DNA from: Xenoacremonium recifei
Lineage: Eukaryota > Ascomycota > Sordariomycetes > Hypocreales > Nectriaceae
Length of the DNA: 64,000 nucleotides
Direction of reading: 5' to 3'
NCBI GenBank assembly: GCA_012184525.1
Contig: WOFQ01000002.1
Coordinates: forward strand, 186,001-250,000
The position numbers were made by a program, and so were the translations under genes. A model generated the notes under the pieces. It ran no database searches. It was not told the DNA's origin and saw only the letters and a program-made list of their open reading frames with translations. This document shows, in pieces, positions 1 through 11,939 of the stretch. The stretch's first letter is position 1. Each line of letters opens with the position of its first letter.

Positions 1-3000
1 GTGACCCCGACCGCGCCCGTTTCTTACGTCCGCCCGGCGTCGAACCGCCTTTGCGCTTGCGGCCTCGCTCCATCATACCATCGTCGTCTTCATCGCCTTC
101 GCTCGGTGTCGCGGGGGCCTCCAGCTCCATGTCGTCCTCCTCTGCATCTGCCACCTTGAGCTCCTTGTCGACGTTCATGAGCTCGACAAACGCTGTGCAC
201 TGCTGCACCATGCTCGCCTGATCCCGAAGCCCCAGCACATGCGACTCGATTTCGTCCCAGATTTTCTCGCCATGCACGCCCTGAACCTTGACCGGCGTCT
301 TGTTCAAGTCTTTGGCGAGCGCCTTCGCCTTGCTGTCGTGACGATTTGTGCCCATTCCGAAAAGTCGCCGGAGATGCGTGCGCACATCCCACAGCAGAAG
401 TAGAATAACCGACGCTGTGGTGAGTTGTCGGAGTCGACCGGGCTCGACATTCAGTGTCATTGCAGGACGTTGCACGTTGATCACCTCTCCGTCAAGAATA
501 GGCATATCGGGGGCTACCTGAGGAGGAACCATGGAGGCCATCGCTTCAGGGGCAGTCCCGTCGACGTCCATCCGAACGTTGAAGACCTCGGCCTCAATGG
601 CCTGGGCAACTGTTGTTCCAGTGCTGGCAACAATCTTCTCCATCAAGTTAACCGTCGCCTGCAGTTCTCCAATCGTCTGGTATTCGAAAAAGGCCAAGTT
701 TTCAGCAATGAAGCGCGCAAAGTCAAGCTGTGGAGGCATCTCGGGGTTGACATCCAGCTTCATGAGGTCAAAGTCGACTTGTTGACAAAACTTCTCGAGG
801 AATCTCTGGCGATTTTTTGGCTTGCTAATTTTGAGCACATCCATCAGTAGGTGCAGCTTTGACTGAAAAGGCTCCTTGGTTGCGCCGTGAGAGTCGCCCA
901 CAATGTCTCGCTGATACTCATACGCTGACTTGACCGACTTCATGTACTCTCGCTCCACCACTGTCTCGTGCTTCGTATGCAGTGCCTTGTGTTCAGACCA
1001 TGCGAGTTCGGAGATCTTTCGGTTTGCTGACGTTTCCAGCGTGATGAACGTCACTCCCGTATCCTTAGGGTGAACCAGACCTTGCCGGTTGATGCTACCC
1101 AGGACCTCCACGGCAGCGAACGCAAGCTCATCTTGGCTGGCGAGTGCGATCCGGGTTATCTCTTTGAGAAACCGTTGGGTGGTTGCGCTGGCAACATCGT
1201 CGAAACTCGTGCCGCCCATGACCGTCAATTCCTTCTTCTTAGTCTTCTCGCCTCCCGCTTCGCCCTTTTCGGACCGCTTTTCTTCATTCAGGAGAAACTC
1301 CTTAATTGAGTTCAGAATCACGATTTCCAATCCGGGCGCTCGATCCTCAAAGACCTGGTGGAAGATAGTGTAGACCTTCACGGAGACGAAGTTTCGCGGC
1401 CATGCTTGGCAAATAGACCCAATTCCCTCCAGTGCGGCCTTGCGAACCTCTGCAGGTCGAGACGGTGCAGCAAAGGGGACCAGTATGCTCACGGCAAGGT
1501 CCGGTGCTGAATCCTCCTTGTTATTAGGAAATCGGCCTTTGATGAATGTAATCTCGGAGCTCAAATCGCAATGTTTGCAGATCATCCCAGCCAAAAGACA
1601 AAAGCGGGCAATCAAGCTAAGTTGCTGGTCGGACATCTGTTCCATTGGCCTGGCCCGGAATTGGTGGATTCGTTGCAGACAACTTGCCAAAGCTCCCGCG
1701 AGAGGACGAAAGCTCTCTGTTAGCGAGCAAACAACCTGTAAGCAAGCAACCACCTCCTCCAGAACGGCACGTATGCCTTTGTTCAAGGCCTCGAGGAGTT
1801 GCTGGCGCACAGCTAAGAGGAATTCTGAATGGACGCTCGAAAGCTGTGGAAGGACAAGTCGATAGATGACGGTGACTGCTCGAAGCACGCTGAGATCCTC
1901 ATGAGCAATGAAACTACTGAGGTGAGGCTTCAGAAGACGAATCTGCTCGAAGTTGAAAAGCTTCGGGTCTGCTTTAGCGAATATAGTGAGAAACGTCAAG
2001 GCATCCCTCCCAGATGGGATCGCTGGGTCCTCGGAATCGAGGTTATCGACGAGACCAAAGATGTTGGCAACGAGCTTCGAGCACACGGAGAATGGTCCTT
2101 CCAAAGACTTCCCCTGAGGTTTGAGGATTGATCGGAAGATCCTATCCAGTATATCCAGCATGTTACCGGATTTTCCTGTCTGGATCATGAGAGAAACATG
2201 TTCCGTCAAAGCAGTCTGGTATCCTGCGGTGCCATCGTCGCGATAGAAGGGCGCGAACCAGATTTCCTCTATCATCTGGCGAGCTAGTTCTCGAACGCCT
2301 TCATCCGGGTCCTGAACCCTTCGGAGTAGACCATTTGCTATCGCACTTCGCAGCGACTTGCTTCGATTGCGCAGATAGATGTCTCGAGCAAGCTTCATAG
2401 CCCTCTTTCTGACGCCGATGCCGGAGTCTAAGAAGCGAGAAATGATATTAGGCGTCAGTGAGTCCTCAAGAGCAGGACGCATGTTGATGCAGTTTCCAAG
2501 AAGACCCAAAGCCGAATCTCGCACCTGAGTCGACGGATCACAGGAGCAATCGAGGATTAGCTGGATGACAGTCGACTCTCCGTCCAGGATGGACGGGTCG
2601 GTCTCGATGACCTGGTTGACGCTCTTGAGACTTTTGCTACGAACAGTAGCCTGATCACTCGACATGGAATTCAGTAGAACTCCCAGGATCGTGTTGAATG
2701 AAGCACAAAGAGTTGAAGTCAACAGTATGATCGAGTAAGAGAGCTTCGCTTGGGCAGCTGACACAGCCTTGAAACTGTACTCGTGTGAGAGCCATCTGCG
2801 ATCTTCAACCATCATTCGGAGGCGGTATCCCAGGCGACCCAATTCCTGATCCCTTTCATAGAAGTCATCCTGGAAAGAGTCGTAGCCAGTATGAACTCGA
2901 GTCGCCCAATCCCCGACCAAAAAACTGATTGCGCTCGTCAAATGGGGATCCTCAGTGGATCGACTCTGGAGGTATTCAAGAGAAGCACGGTAAGGTCCAG

Positions 3001-5619
3001 TCCAAGCGACAATCTGTTCCACTTGGCACTTTTGCTCCATGGCGTGGGTAGCCAAGTCCGCGAGGTATCTGGATAGCTCGTCCGCGTCGTTTCCTTCAAA
3101 GGAGCCGGCCATCTTCTTCACATGAGATCGCAGTCGAGAGATTGCGGCGCTCATGCTGCCAAGCACTTCAAGCGCCATGTTCTTTGCGGGAGCGGCCGTT
3201 TTTGGAGCCTCAAAGAGCGCTATCATCGTCAGCATTAAATGACGAAGCAATAGCTCCGCCGATGGCCAATCTAATGAATCAAGGCAGGTCGTAAAGTCTT
3301 CAACGAAGAGATCCAGTAAGTTGCGGTATGGAGTGTCGCCGGATTTGGTCGAGCCGATGGCGCGCTTCACGATGAAGCCAATGACATATCTGACGTTTGC
3401 ATGAGCTGTCTGAGCGAGTGGTGAAACGACCATTTCAAGATCTTTGACGGCCACCGAGTGTTGGTATGCTCCTTGTTCTTCGTTCTTAATAGATGAAACA
3501 ATTGGCTTGTTTCTTGACAAGCTTTGCTCTTCGTCGTCCTCTTCCTTAAAGTCCTCGTCGCCTTGAAGATTGCGCATCATGTCATTGCGGCTTCGCTCCT
3601 TGCTATTATCGACTCGACCAGAGCTTGCCTGGACTAGGCGCATGATCAAGGCTGAGACTGGTTGGATACTTCCGCCATCCGATAGCTTGAATTGCCGGGC
3701 GCTTTGCTTTCCAACCGGGAGTTTCTCGAGAGAAGTGAGAATCTCGTCAATGATCCCCTGCCGCTGAGCAGGCTTAGCTAGAAATATCTGGCAAAGCATG
3801 TCCATAGCAGTAGATCGGATGCCATCAAATCTTTGTACGCCAATTGCAGAATCTTTCTCGAAATATGCATTCTCCACGAAAATTAGCCGACTTGCGATGA
3901 ACTCGAGAGTGTTGACGACGGTGTCGGTGAAGTCAATTTTGGTGACAAGTTCAGACAAGAGAGCGAAAAGTTTCTGGCCGCTGATGAAGATCGGAGTGAT
4001 GGCTTTCTTGTTCTTGGAAAGCAACTTGAAGACATCCGGTCCAGATCCAGAGGGCCGTAGCTCCACAAGTGGCATTATGATATCTTCGGTAACGGTCTTA
4101 AAAGTGTCAACACTCTTCTGGATCACCGCCTCTGAATAAAGCTGCTTCTCAGGTCGACCGCCGGAGAGGATACGTAGGCAAGTCCGCGCTGCCTTGAGGG
4201 CTGTCTCGACGGCAGGAAGCTGCTGAACCCAGGCATCGACGGCCTCCTCGTTCCAGCTCTCGTCGATTCGGATTTCCAAATCTTCTAGTTGCTTGAAGCT
4301 GGGCTCGCTCAGTTTTGTGATCTGAAGAAGATGTTCGACGGGAACTCGATCGAAGCACTTCAGGGCGATCGTCTTCTGAATACCACTATGCATCTTGTGC
4401 TGCGTGGATGCAGTCATGATGACTTCTTGATCAGGCGTCGTAGTCACAACACCACTGGAGGCACCTGGTTCCATGGCAAGGGCACTGCCTACGGCCGAAA
4501 AGACAGCGCGGACGAATCTGTCTAACACATCAAGTGCCGCCTCTGCGCGCTGGCGTTGATCAAGGCTCTCACCGATGAGATCTTGACTGTCGGCAAAGCC
4601 CTGTTGGGAGCCCTTTCGAACTGAGAGACCCTGGGGGGTTTCAAGTGTCTCCTCAACCTCCAAATACTCGTCCCGGTTAATGTTGTACCGAGGAAGTTCA
4701 ATAGTAATTGAAGCGTTTTTCGCAGGGTCCTCCTCGTTCTTGATTGACGCAGCGATTGGCTGGTTTTGCACTTGTGGCTGGGCGATGGCGTTTTGTTGAG
4801 CTAGAGCGACAGGCTCATGCTGTTCGAAAGTCGTGGCGTCGATGTAGGCCGATCCATCAAGATGTCTCTTAGACGGTATGGCAACCTCTATTCTAACGGA
4901 GTTGGACCTATACGCCTGATTATTTTGACCTGGGAGAGTTTGCGCCTGAAGGTTATTCGGCGAGAAGTTCTGCGACCGGGCCTGCTGCGATTTCGCCGAA
5001 GTGGCTTGACCATTGGAAAGCTTCGAGTCGTGAACGTTCGGCTTCGTGGCCTTGAAGAATCCGCCAACTTTATCATATACAGTTCGCGTCAACGGGGTCA
5101 TGTCATCGGTCAGGCTTTTCTTCTGGGGGGTCGGGTTCGACGAGCTTCTCGGGACGGTGCTGAACTTGCTGCGACGGTGGGTTAGCGACGGCAGACGGGC
5201 AGCGCAACGTGGCCCTACTCACTAATGCGTCCTCTGGTTTGGCTTCAGGTCTTGCAAGATGTGATCGACAGCCTGCTTGAGGCTTCTTGGAGCCTGCGAC
5301 TGACCGGCGGCCTCTTGATTTAGGTTGTCGAACTCATGGGTCGGGAACAGGTCTGAGATGCGCAGGGCCGGCGAGCCAGAGCCGAGTGTTGGGTCAGGAA
5401 TAACGTCTTTCAACTGGTCAGCACGCGAGAAAAGAATAAATGGTTCGCATGCTGCTGCCCACCTGGAAGGAAAGGGACCGTCGAGGTCTGGGGTGAATAA
5501 GGCAGCGCCTCTTGTAGTGTGAATGGGCGATTGATTGCGGGCTGGGGGTCGAATTGCCCTTGATGAGAATACCCCCCATTTGCAGGCCCACCGCCATTAT
5601 TCGGGTGCATGTTGGCCAT
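1..5619 (-). CDS. mis4: Sister chromatid cohesion protein Scc2/Mis4 (NIPBL family), C-terminus cut by window edge
   Basis: Large subunit of the Scc2-Scc4 (NIPBL-MAU2) complex, which loads cohesin onto chromatin in the nucleus. Exons on the minus strand: 5619-5463, 5406-5223 and 5168 to the left edge; introns are 56 and 54 nt (the first uses an AAG acceptor 10 nt after a CTGAC branch). About 1,830 residues are visible, close to the full family length of roughly 1,800-1,900. The N-terminus carries the conserved Scc4-binding type segment with RPFTLQEALPYSP, then DLFP/EFDNLN. A disordered Q/N-rich linker precedes a long alpha-helical HEAT-repeat region; the stretch with DQATVRSKSLKSVNQVIE and DPSTQVRDSALGLLGN is typical of the NIPBL HEAT core. 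The visible end is acidic then basic (KKRAR), as in nuclear tails. The start was set at the second in-frame ATG (MANMHPNN); one lies 15 nt upstream (5634). Family assignment is confident; the stop codon is not seen. Confidence 0.93.
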
Positions 5620-6326
5620 TCTCGCAGGTGTCAATACGCTCGGTTATTCGACATCGCTAGGCGGGTAGGCAAACAACGAGACAAGGCGCATCGGGAGCCC
5701 CAGGACGAATGAATGCCAGGGTCGAATCGGTCGCGCCGATTTTCTCGCTGTGATTGTAACAATGGCTCAAAATAGGCATGAAAGAGTGAGAAGATGCAAT
5801 AGTCGCTAGCAGAGGCAGAAACGATGGTGAGTTATATCATTGTGTGCCTCAACAAACTTCCCCAGGTGGCCAGCGACGAGGTTGATGGGATGCTGGAATT
5901 GGAAGCGACAGCCTCGCGGGACAACCTTGACATCGATTTACGAGAAGTGGCCCGTGCACTGATGCCTTGGCGAATCGGAGATTCTTCCGACGTCAATCAC
6001 TTATCGCCTTGCCTTATCGGTTTTTCCGGGCGGGTCTCGAAAGAGGAAGGTACAATCGGACCTCGAAACTCAGTTCTGTTTTCATCTCTACTAGATTGGG
6101 TGATTCAACCCAAAAAAATAATACGTATCAATATATCACTAATGCTTTTGGCTCCATGGAGCTTGATTTAATTTGGAATAAGTAATTGGTTGTGCGTGAA
6201 CTCACGTGAGTGTATGCCGATTTGTCAGCACATGCCTTGTTGATAGGCTCCGGAGGACTGGCCTGGTCCGAGTTTCATTGAATACCCATCTACCTCTCGA
6301 TTTGGGACAACATCAATTAGCACGCC
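5620..6326. promoter_or_regulatory. Divergent intergenic region, Scc2 / Zn2Cys6 regulator
   Basis: About 700 bases between two divergently transcribed genes, so both promoters must lie here. It contains only short unsupported open frames (for example 5824-6171 +), which show no recognisable domain. No clear TATA box or known operator was identified. Confidence 0.5.
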
Positions 6327-8229
6327 ATGGAGCCAGATCAAAGTTCTCAAGTCCGGCCCAGCACCTTGGAGCAGCAGCGGCAACTTATTGCTCGTGTAAG
6401 TTGACCTAGGAATTTGAGCCAGCCTGCCTTGTGGTAACACTCTTTGATAAGGCTTGTGACGTGTGCCGCAAGAAGAAAATCCGCTGTGAACCTACAGCGC
6501 AAGGATGTGCTCGGTGCATTAAATACGGCACAAGTTGCCGGTTTACGCCGACACCTAGGAGAAATAAGCCTCGAAGACCAGCTGGGTCAGTTCATTAATA
6601 CACCAGTCGACGACTTGTACTTTTCCTAACCGTTCACAGCTTCAGGCACATTGCATACCTCGAGGAAAGACTTTCAAAAATGGAAGAGCTTTTGGGGGAC
6701 AAGGCATCGATGAAACAGGCTGTGTCTGACGACGGTTCGTCCGAAGAGCAAACCATATTCAGACCATCACCGCCTTACGCAGAAGCAATGAACGCCCATA
6801 ACAATGAAAGTAGTTCACGAATATCAACACATACTACTCCAGAGCTAGGACACTTTTCTCTATCAATTCATCAGCAGCTTCCCACGAAAGAAGAAGCTCT
6901 AGAGTTGGTCAAGGAAGCATTCCGCAGCTACAATAAGTTCCTTCCAATCTTCAATGAAGAGGACTTCTTACAAGAGTTTCAACTCAAGTATACGACTTCG
7001 AACCCCGGAGATCCTGGGTGGTGGGCGTGTATCAACGTTGTACTATCATTGGGTCTTCGCCTCCGCGCTCTACGTTCATCGGATCCAACACAGGCGAACC
7101 TCCAGGCTGATAATCATCTCCAGAATGCCCTAGCAGTCGTCTCGGCGCTGAACGTTTCTTCTCATAGTCTCTCTGCCGTCCAGGCTTTAGTAGGAATGGC
7201 AAGCATTCTACAAGGGACACCGAATCCAGAGCCGTCCTCAGTGCTCACAGCCGCCGCCCTACGCTTAGCACAAAATATGAATATGCATAGAGAGTGTTCC
7301 AAACCCGGTCTTACGGCATCACAAGTCGAGCAACGGAGGCGGGTTTTTTGGATAGCGTACATTCTTGACAAGGATATTAGTCTGCGGATGGAGCGACCCT
7401 TCAGTCAAGATGACGATGACATGGATGTCCAACTGCCATCAAAGGCGCAGTCCGAGTTACCGGAGCACGACAACGAAACCTGTGCCATCAACATACTGCA
7501 CTATCGCATTGGGCTTGCAGTTATTCAGGGGCAAGTGTACAAACAGCTGTATTCGATCCAGGCGAAACGACGAACAGAGTCACAGAAAACAACTGCGGCA
7601 CAGGAGTTGAATTCTGCCTTGTCGTACTGGAAGTCTATCGCAGAGCCTGAATTTCCAGAGGAGTCCACGATATTCTCAGCACACCAACTTTCCGACGAGA
7701 TGGTACACAAGGTGGTTCTGCGACTTACATATATTCACTGCTTCGCAATGATTGATCGCCATTTACCCCCCATGCCACGATCTTCCTCCGATCAAGATAC
7801 GAGCTTATCCGAATTATTGTCGTCCTCGGGAAGTGCGTGTCTCGCTGAGTCACGTAAGGCGATCCGTCTCCTGGGAGTGATCCCCTCTGGAGACTGCGCT
7901 TGTGTCTGGTAAGGAGTCACTAAGAAGCGGAAAAGAATGATTCAAGCCTAACTCTGACTCTTTGCAGGATGCTTCTTCCTGCTTTTTTTGCTGCAGCCAG
8001 CACCATACTCCGTTACTTAACATGGGACCCTACGTCGCCAGAAGCACATTCAGATCTTCGTCTCGTGAGGCCTTTTCTTCGTCTGCTTGAAACACTTGCC
8101 CGGGATCAGACTTCATGCTCACCATCCGAGGAATTCTGGCGGATGAATAACATTTGCAACAGTTTGAATAACGAAGCGAGGGAGGCTGTACAACTTTTCG
8201 GTGTCTCGACCACAGGGGTGGTATTCTGA
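6327..8229 (+). CDS. Zn2Cys6 binuclear-cluster transcription factor with fungal-specific TF domain
   Basis: Predicted nuclear DNA-binding regulator of 575 residues. Exons 6327-6395, 6452-6585, 6646-7908 and 7968-8229; introns of 56, 60 and 59 nt, each with a GTAAGT/GTCAGT-type donor and upstream CTAAC-like branch. The cluster is C25-x2-C28-x6-C35-x6-C42-x2-C45-x6-C52, the classic Gal4-type spacing, with the basic RKKK loop between the second and third Cys. Intron 1 falls just before the first zinc ligand. A short coiled coil follows (YLEERLSKMEELL), then the fungal-specific TF domain (PF04082 type) from about residue 135, with the RRRVFWIAYILDKD..LRMERP hallmark. The last exon continues the helical middle-homology region. 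Target genes are unknown. The convergent glutathione transferase ending 424 nt downstream is a possible but unproven target. Not assignable to a named regulator. Confidence 0.9.
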
Positions 8230-8652
8230 ACGAGGAGATGGTAATTAGAAACTTGTGTGTACCGGGAAAATTAGGGGCAACGCTTTCTTCAAAACTTCTG
8301 AATCATAATAACTGTTTTGCATCAATCAAGCAGCTGGGATTTCTAGTTCATTGGAAGACGAGGTTTTTACTCACTCGCTCATATATGTAGAGGTATAAAT
8401 AAAGAATAAGACAACAGCAAACCACCCTCTTGGGTGTTTTGAAATTTTTTCACGAGAAGACTCACGAGCCATGAATTATACATCATCTTCCGAATAGCTC
8501 CGATTAAGGCAACTAAGTAAGTAGACTACCTTAAGGATCTAATAGGGAAAAAAAGATATACATCTAACTTGCAAGCCAGAAGGTGTCTAGTATAGAAGAG
8601 CCAGGGGCAAGACGGATCTCCGCCAGTGGAATTCCCTTACCCAAACATGCTC
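8230..8652. other. Convergent intergenic spacer (3' UTRs)
   Basis: About 420 bases between the stop codons of two convergent genes. It is AT-richer than the flanking exons and probably holds both 3' UTRs. No open frame or repeat worth annotating was seen. Confidence 0.5.
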
Positions 8653-9309
8653 TTACTTAGCCGCCATAGCCGCTTCCCTATCCTTCATGACCTTTGCAAT
8701 GGCCGGACGGGCCTTCATGCGTTCCAACCAAGCGTTGAGGAAGGGGAAATCCGTCTCAAGGTTGACCCGGTCAGCGAAGAGGTACACGATGACATACCAT
8801 GTCACGAACGCTGCATCAGCATAGCTGTACTTTCCGCCGACGAGATATTCTCTGCCTTGTAGAGCGTGGTCAAGAACGCCGGAGACACGACGAATCTCAT
8901 CAATGTAACGGTCGATGACGCCGGGGAGCTTCTCGGGGTGATAGACGGTGAACCACACAGCCTGGCCGAAGTACGGGCCCTGCCCAGACACCTGGTAGAA
9001 GAGCCACTGCTTCGCTTCATAGGGCTCTGCCGTACCGGGTGCGAAGCTGAATTTGTATTTCTTATCATAAGTCTCAACCAGGTATTCGATAATGGCTCCA
9101 GATTCCCAAAGTGTGGTGCCGGTGTTCGGGTCTTCAATGGCCGGAACTCGACCGTTGGGGTTGATCGAGACGTACGGCTCTTTCTTCATATCCGGAAACT
9201 CGATGAACTTGACCGTATAAGAGATGTCGAGCTCCTCAAGGAGCACAGCGACCTTCCAGGCGTTCGGGCCGCTATCGTGGGCCCAAAGAGTGATTGGCTT
9301 GAGAGACAT
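8653..9309 (-). CDS. Glutathione S-transferase, Ure2p/Gtt2-like
   Basis: Cytosolic glutathione transferase of 218 residues that would conjugate glutathione to electrophiles or act in peroxide defence. The thioredoxin-like N-terminal domain (residues 1 to about 85) has the Ure2-like start ITLWAHDSGPNAWKVAVLLEEL, the cis-Pro segment NPNGRVPAIED and the glutathione gamma-glutamyl contact LWESGAIIEYL. The all-helical C-terminal domain has the Ure2-type YEAKQWLFYQVSGQGPYFGQ segment and the N-capping/hydrophobic staple stretch YSYADAAF. It is intronless. The ATG at 9309 was chosen because the longer frame upstream begins only at a GTG. It is convergent with the Zn2Cys6 regulator. The class (Ure2p-like) is clear; the substrate is not. 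Confidence 0.92.
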   Translation of the reverse strand: MSLKPITLWAHDSGPNAWKVAVLLEELDISYTVKFIEFPDMKKEPYVSINPNGRVPAIEDPNTGTTLWESGAIIEYLVETYDKKYKFSFAPGTAEPYEAKQWLFYQVSGQGPYFGQAVWFTVYHPEKLPGVIDRYIDEIRRVSGVLDHALQGREYLVGGKYSYADAAFVTWYVIVYLFADRVNLETDFPFLNAWLERMKARPAIAKVMKDREAAMAAK

Positions 9310-9917
9310 GTTGCTGGACAATTCTGTAGATGACTGCAATTGAAGAGATATGTTGCGTTCCTGGTAAAGACACACAGAGCTCTTAAATAGGGGCAGTAGG
9401 TAATATTATTCATCTTGAACACTGCACTCATGTCCACCAACTAAGCAGAGACGGGATAGTACCTCATTACAAAGCAGGAAATGTATTTAGTAAATTGAAC
9501 GACCCATGGCAACTAAGACGACCGATGACAATACAAGGTCTACCTCCTTGAGAGTATTTAGGTAGAACTCGTCCCGAAGCGGCCAATTCGGCAGTTCCGA
9601 GGTCGAAGTTGCGAGCATGATAACAAGCGTAGTGGTTGTGCAGTATAAATCGCCTCCACTTGTTTTTAGTAACTCTAGAAATCAGGGAGCGGCGCATTCG
9701 GCAGCTCCATGTTTAGCAATCCGTAAAAGACAGCGGTCCGGATCTAGAGCAAGTGTCTTCGACCTGGAGCAAAGTATGGCATGTAGCTCGTCATAAGATG
9801 TTCTAGCATCTATTCATGGTCCATCTCAATATCTCTAACACTAAGTACTTTTAGGTGGCGTTACATCGACAAAGAAAAATAGGGCTCCAAAATGCACAGG
9901 TTCGTTAGGGTGTTTTA
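9310..9917. other. Intergenic, GST promoter and DOHH 3' region
   Basis: About 600 bases between two minus-strand genes: the promoter of the GST on the left and the 3' UTR of deoxyhypusine hydroxylase on the right. The AT-rich sequence contains only short unsupported frames. No tRNA, repeat or known motif was identified. Confidence 0.45.
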
Positions 9918-11003
9918 TCAAGCAGTAGTAGCTGCAGTCTCAGGAATCAGAGCATACTCTGTCTCTCCGCTCTGCTCGTACTCGGCGATATCCAGCGCCA
10001 CGATGCAGCTCTCTCGAACCACCTTCTCCTTGTCGTGAAGAAACTTCCTCAGCGTCTCCTCAACTCCTGGCTCCTCGCCGAGACTGCCCAAAGCCTCAGC
10101 GGCCTCATGTCGGACCATGCTGGCCTCGTCAACGTTGCTCAGAGCCTCCGTCAGGGCGGGTATCGAGGCAGGGTGTGACAGCTGGCCGAAGACGAAGGCG
10201 ATCTCGTGTCGGAAGAGTGCGGAGGAGTCGGCGAGACCCTTGGCCAGGGCAAGGACAGCGGGAGTGGCTGTGGGCAGGTCTGGAGGTGAGGCCAGGTCGC
10301 GAAGAGCGAACATGGCGCGATACCGAACAAAAAGGGGAGCGCTAGTGTCCATCAACTTCCGTTCAAGCTCCTCGACGGTAGCAGTTGCTTCGGATTCGGG
10401 CATCGGGGGGGCAGGGTCGATTGAGGCGAAGTCGCTAGGGGAAAAACGGCAGTCAGCTCATGGTGCACACATCATGACCAGGTCGTGATTAGGAACGAAC
10501 CTCTGGCGCAGCTTCTCCTGCAGACGCTCCTTGGAGTTCTCCCACTCGATACGATCAATAGCGATCTCGCAGGTCTCGACTATGCTGATGTCCTCGCCCT
10601 TGCGATCTCTGTATTCTTGTAGGATGTCGAGGTTCTCGGCCTTGCCAAGAGCGCCGAGAGCTTCGGCGGCCTCGTGTCGGCACATGGGGTCTTCGTTCAG
10701 ATCGGCAAGGACCTCGCGGAGGGGCTTGATGGCAGCATCGTTGCTGGTCTGTCCCAGACAGTAGGCCAGCTCGTGCTTGAGCAGAGCAGAGGGCGAGCTG
10801 AAGGCGGCGGCGATAGCCTCGATCGAAGCGACGATAGCGGCGTTATCGGAGGAAGTCTGGGCGACGTGCTTGAGGGAGAAGAGGGCGCGGAAACGGATGG
10901 GAAGAGGGGTGTCCTCAGAGCACAGGCTCTTCTTGAGACTCAGAATGGTGGCGATAACGTCGCTCTTGGTGGACGACTCGGGGGAGTCGGCAGAGGGAGC
11001 CAT
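9918..11003 (-). CDS. lia1: Deoxyhypusine hydroxylase (HEAT-repeat di-iron enzyme)
   Basis: Hydroxylates the deoxyhypusine residue of eIF5A to hypusine, the last step of this translation-factor modification, using a non-haem di-iron centre. Exons 11003-10501 and 10434-9918 with one 66-nt intron; 339 residues. The protein is a symmetrical dyad of HEAT-like repeats. Four His-Glu pairs that bind iron are visible at about residues 77-78 (KHELAYCLGQ), 110-111 (RHEAAEALG), 244-245 (RHEIAFVFGQ) and 277-278 (RHEAAEALG). The intron falls in the linker between the two halves. Start context is a single clear ATG followed by a short S/T-rich leader. Function is well supported because all eight metal ligands of the family are present. 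Confidence 0.95.
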
Positions 11004-11247
11004 GGTGAAAGCTCGAACCGCAGTGTGCTAGGCTATGATGGCGTTGAAGATGGGCTTTCAGCTCGGCGAAAGAAAAGTTTGGAGGGGTCGCGCGAGTCTG
11101 GCCTTATCGATACGTAACCCCGCCGACAACCGGGATAGCATGCATGAAAATGGGCTGAGCACGGAGGAAAAGACCCGGAAGGGCTTATAGACCATCAAAG
11201 GGCCGATCCCAACAGCCAACCATGGGAAGCGGCCAACCGCTTCAATC
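11004..11247. promoter_or_regulatory. DOHH upstream region
   Basis: Spacer between the DOHH start codon and the tRNA-Gln gene; probably contains the DOHH promoter. No recognisable motif. Confidence 0.35.
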
Positions 11248-11319
11248 GGTTCCATGGTCTAACGGTTATGACTGCGGATTCTGATTCCGCCAGCGAGGGT
11301 TCGACTCCCTCTGGAACCT
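11248..11319 (+). tRNA. tRNA-Gln (anticodon CTG)
   Basis: A complete cloverleaf can be folded by eye: acceptor stem GGTTCCA/TGGAACC (7 bp), D stem GTC/GAC with a TAACGGTTAT loop, anticodon stem GCGGA/TCCGC with loop TTCTGAT (anticodon CTG, reading CAG), T stem GAGGG/CCCTC with loop TTCGACT, and discriminator T at 11319. There is no intron and CCA is not encoded. The internal A box (TGGTCTAACGG) and B box (GGTTCGACTCC) needed for RNA polymerase III are present. Confidence 0.97.
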
Positions 11320-11322
11320 ACC

Positions 11323-11335
11323 TTTTTGCATTTTT
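11323..11335 (+). terminator. Pol III terminator of tRNA-Gln
   Basis: Two runs of five T residues lie 3 and 11 nt beyond the tRNA end, the usual RNA polymerase III termination signal. Confidence 0.75.
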
Positions 11336-11939
11336 GGGAGTTGGATCTTTGCGTCTTGGATGTGACTCGATCTTGAATGTCGACCCCTCTCGTGGTCATG
11401 AAGGAACTTCAGTTTAAGAATTGATTTTTCGTGCTCCTAGAGGCTACAATCCCGCTGCCGTGAGAACGCTGGAATGGGGAGGTTTCATTGGCTACAGGCA
11501 CCAATAAGGCGCTGGACGTCCAGTGCCTCCGCAGATCTGTAATCCCGAAAACCTTGTTGGAGCAGGCATTTCCTACCCTGAAGCGACGACCAATAACAGG
11601 GGGGATTGGCTTTTGCTCATACTACAAACCACGACCTCGTCTCTCGACAATCTTGATTCTCTCTCTTCTTTCCTTTTGAGCCTTGCTCTATACTGGCTAC
11701 CTATTGGTGTGCCCTCCTGCGCGCACTTCAGTTGCCTTCCCCTCCGGTAGTCCGTTGTCGGCCGCAGAAGTCTCTTGCACGCTCTCATTATTAATCCTCC
11801 TCCGAAGACGCATATCGCCACAACCTCCAGCACTCAACCCACCGCTTTCACTCATCAAATACTCGGAGGCACAGTTCATAACAGAGCCCAAGGGAGATCC
11901 CAGGACTACCCAAAGCCCATCAACCCCCCCGGCGCAACC
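11336..11939. promoter_or_regulatory. Nbp35 upstream region and leader
   Basis: About 600 bases before the Nbp35 start. The last 300 bases are pyrimidine-rich (many TCTC/CTTC runs), as in fungal core promoters and 5' leaders. The Nbp35 frame stays open about 165 nt upstream of the ATG but without another ATG. No separate gene seen. Confidence 0.4.

Noticed and set aside
425..2131. Plus-strand frames opposite Scc2
   Set aside because: Scc2 reads continuously on the minus strand through this region; the plus-strand frames are shadows.
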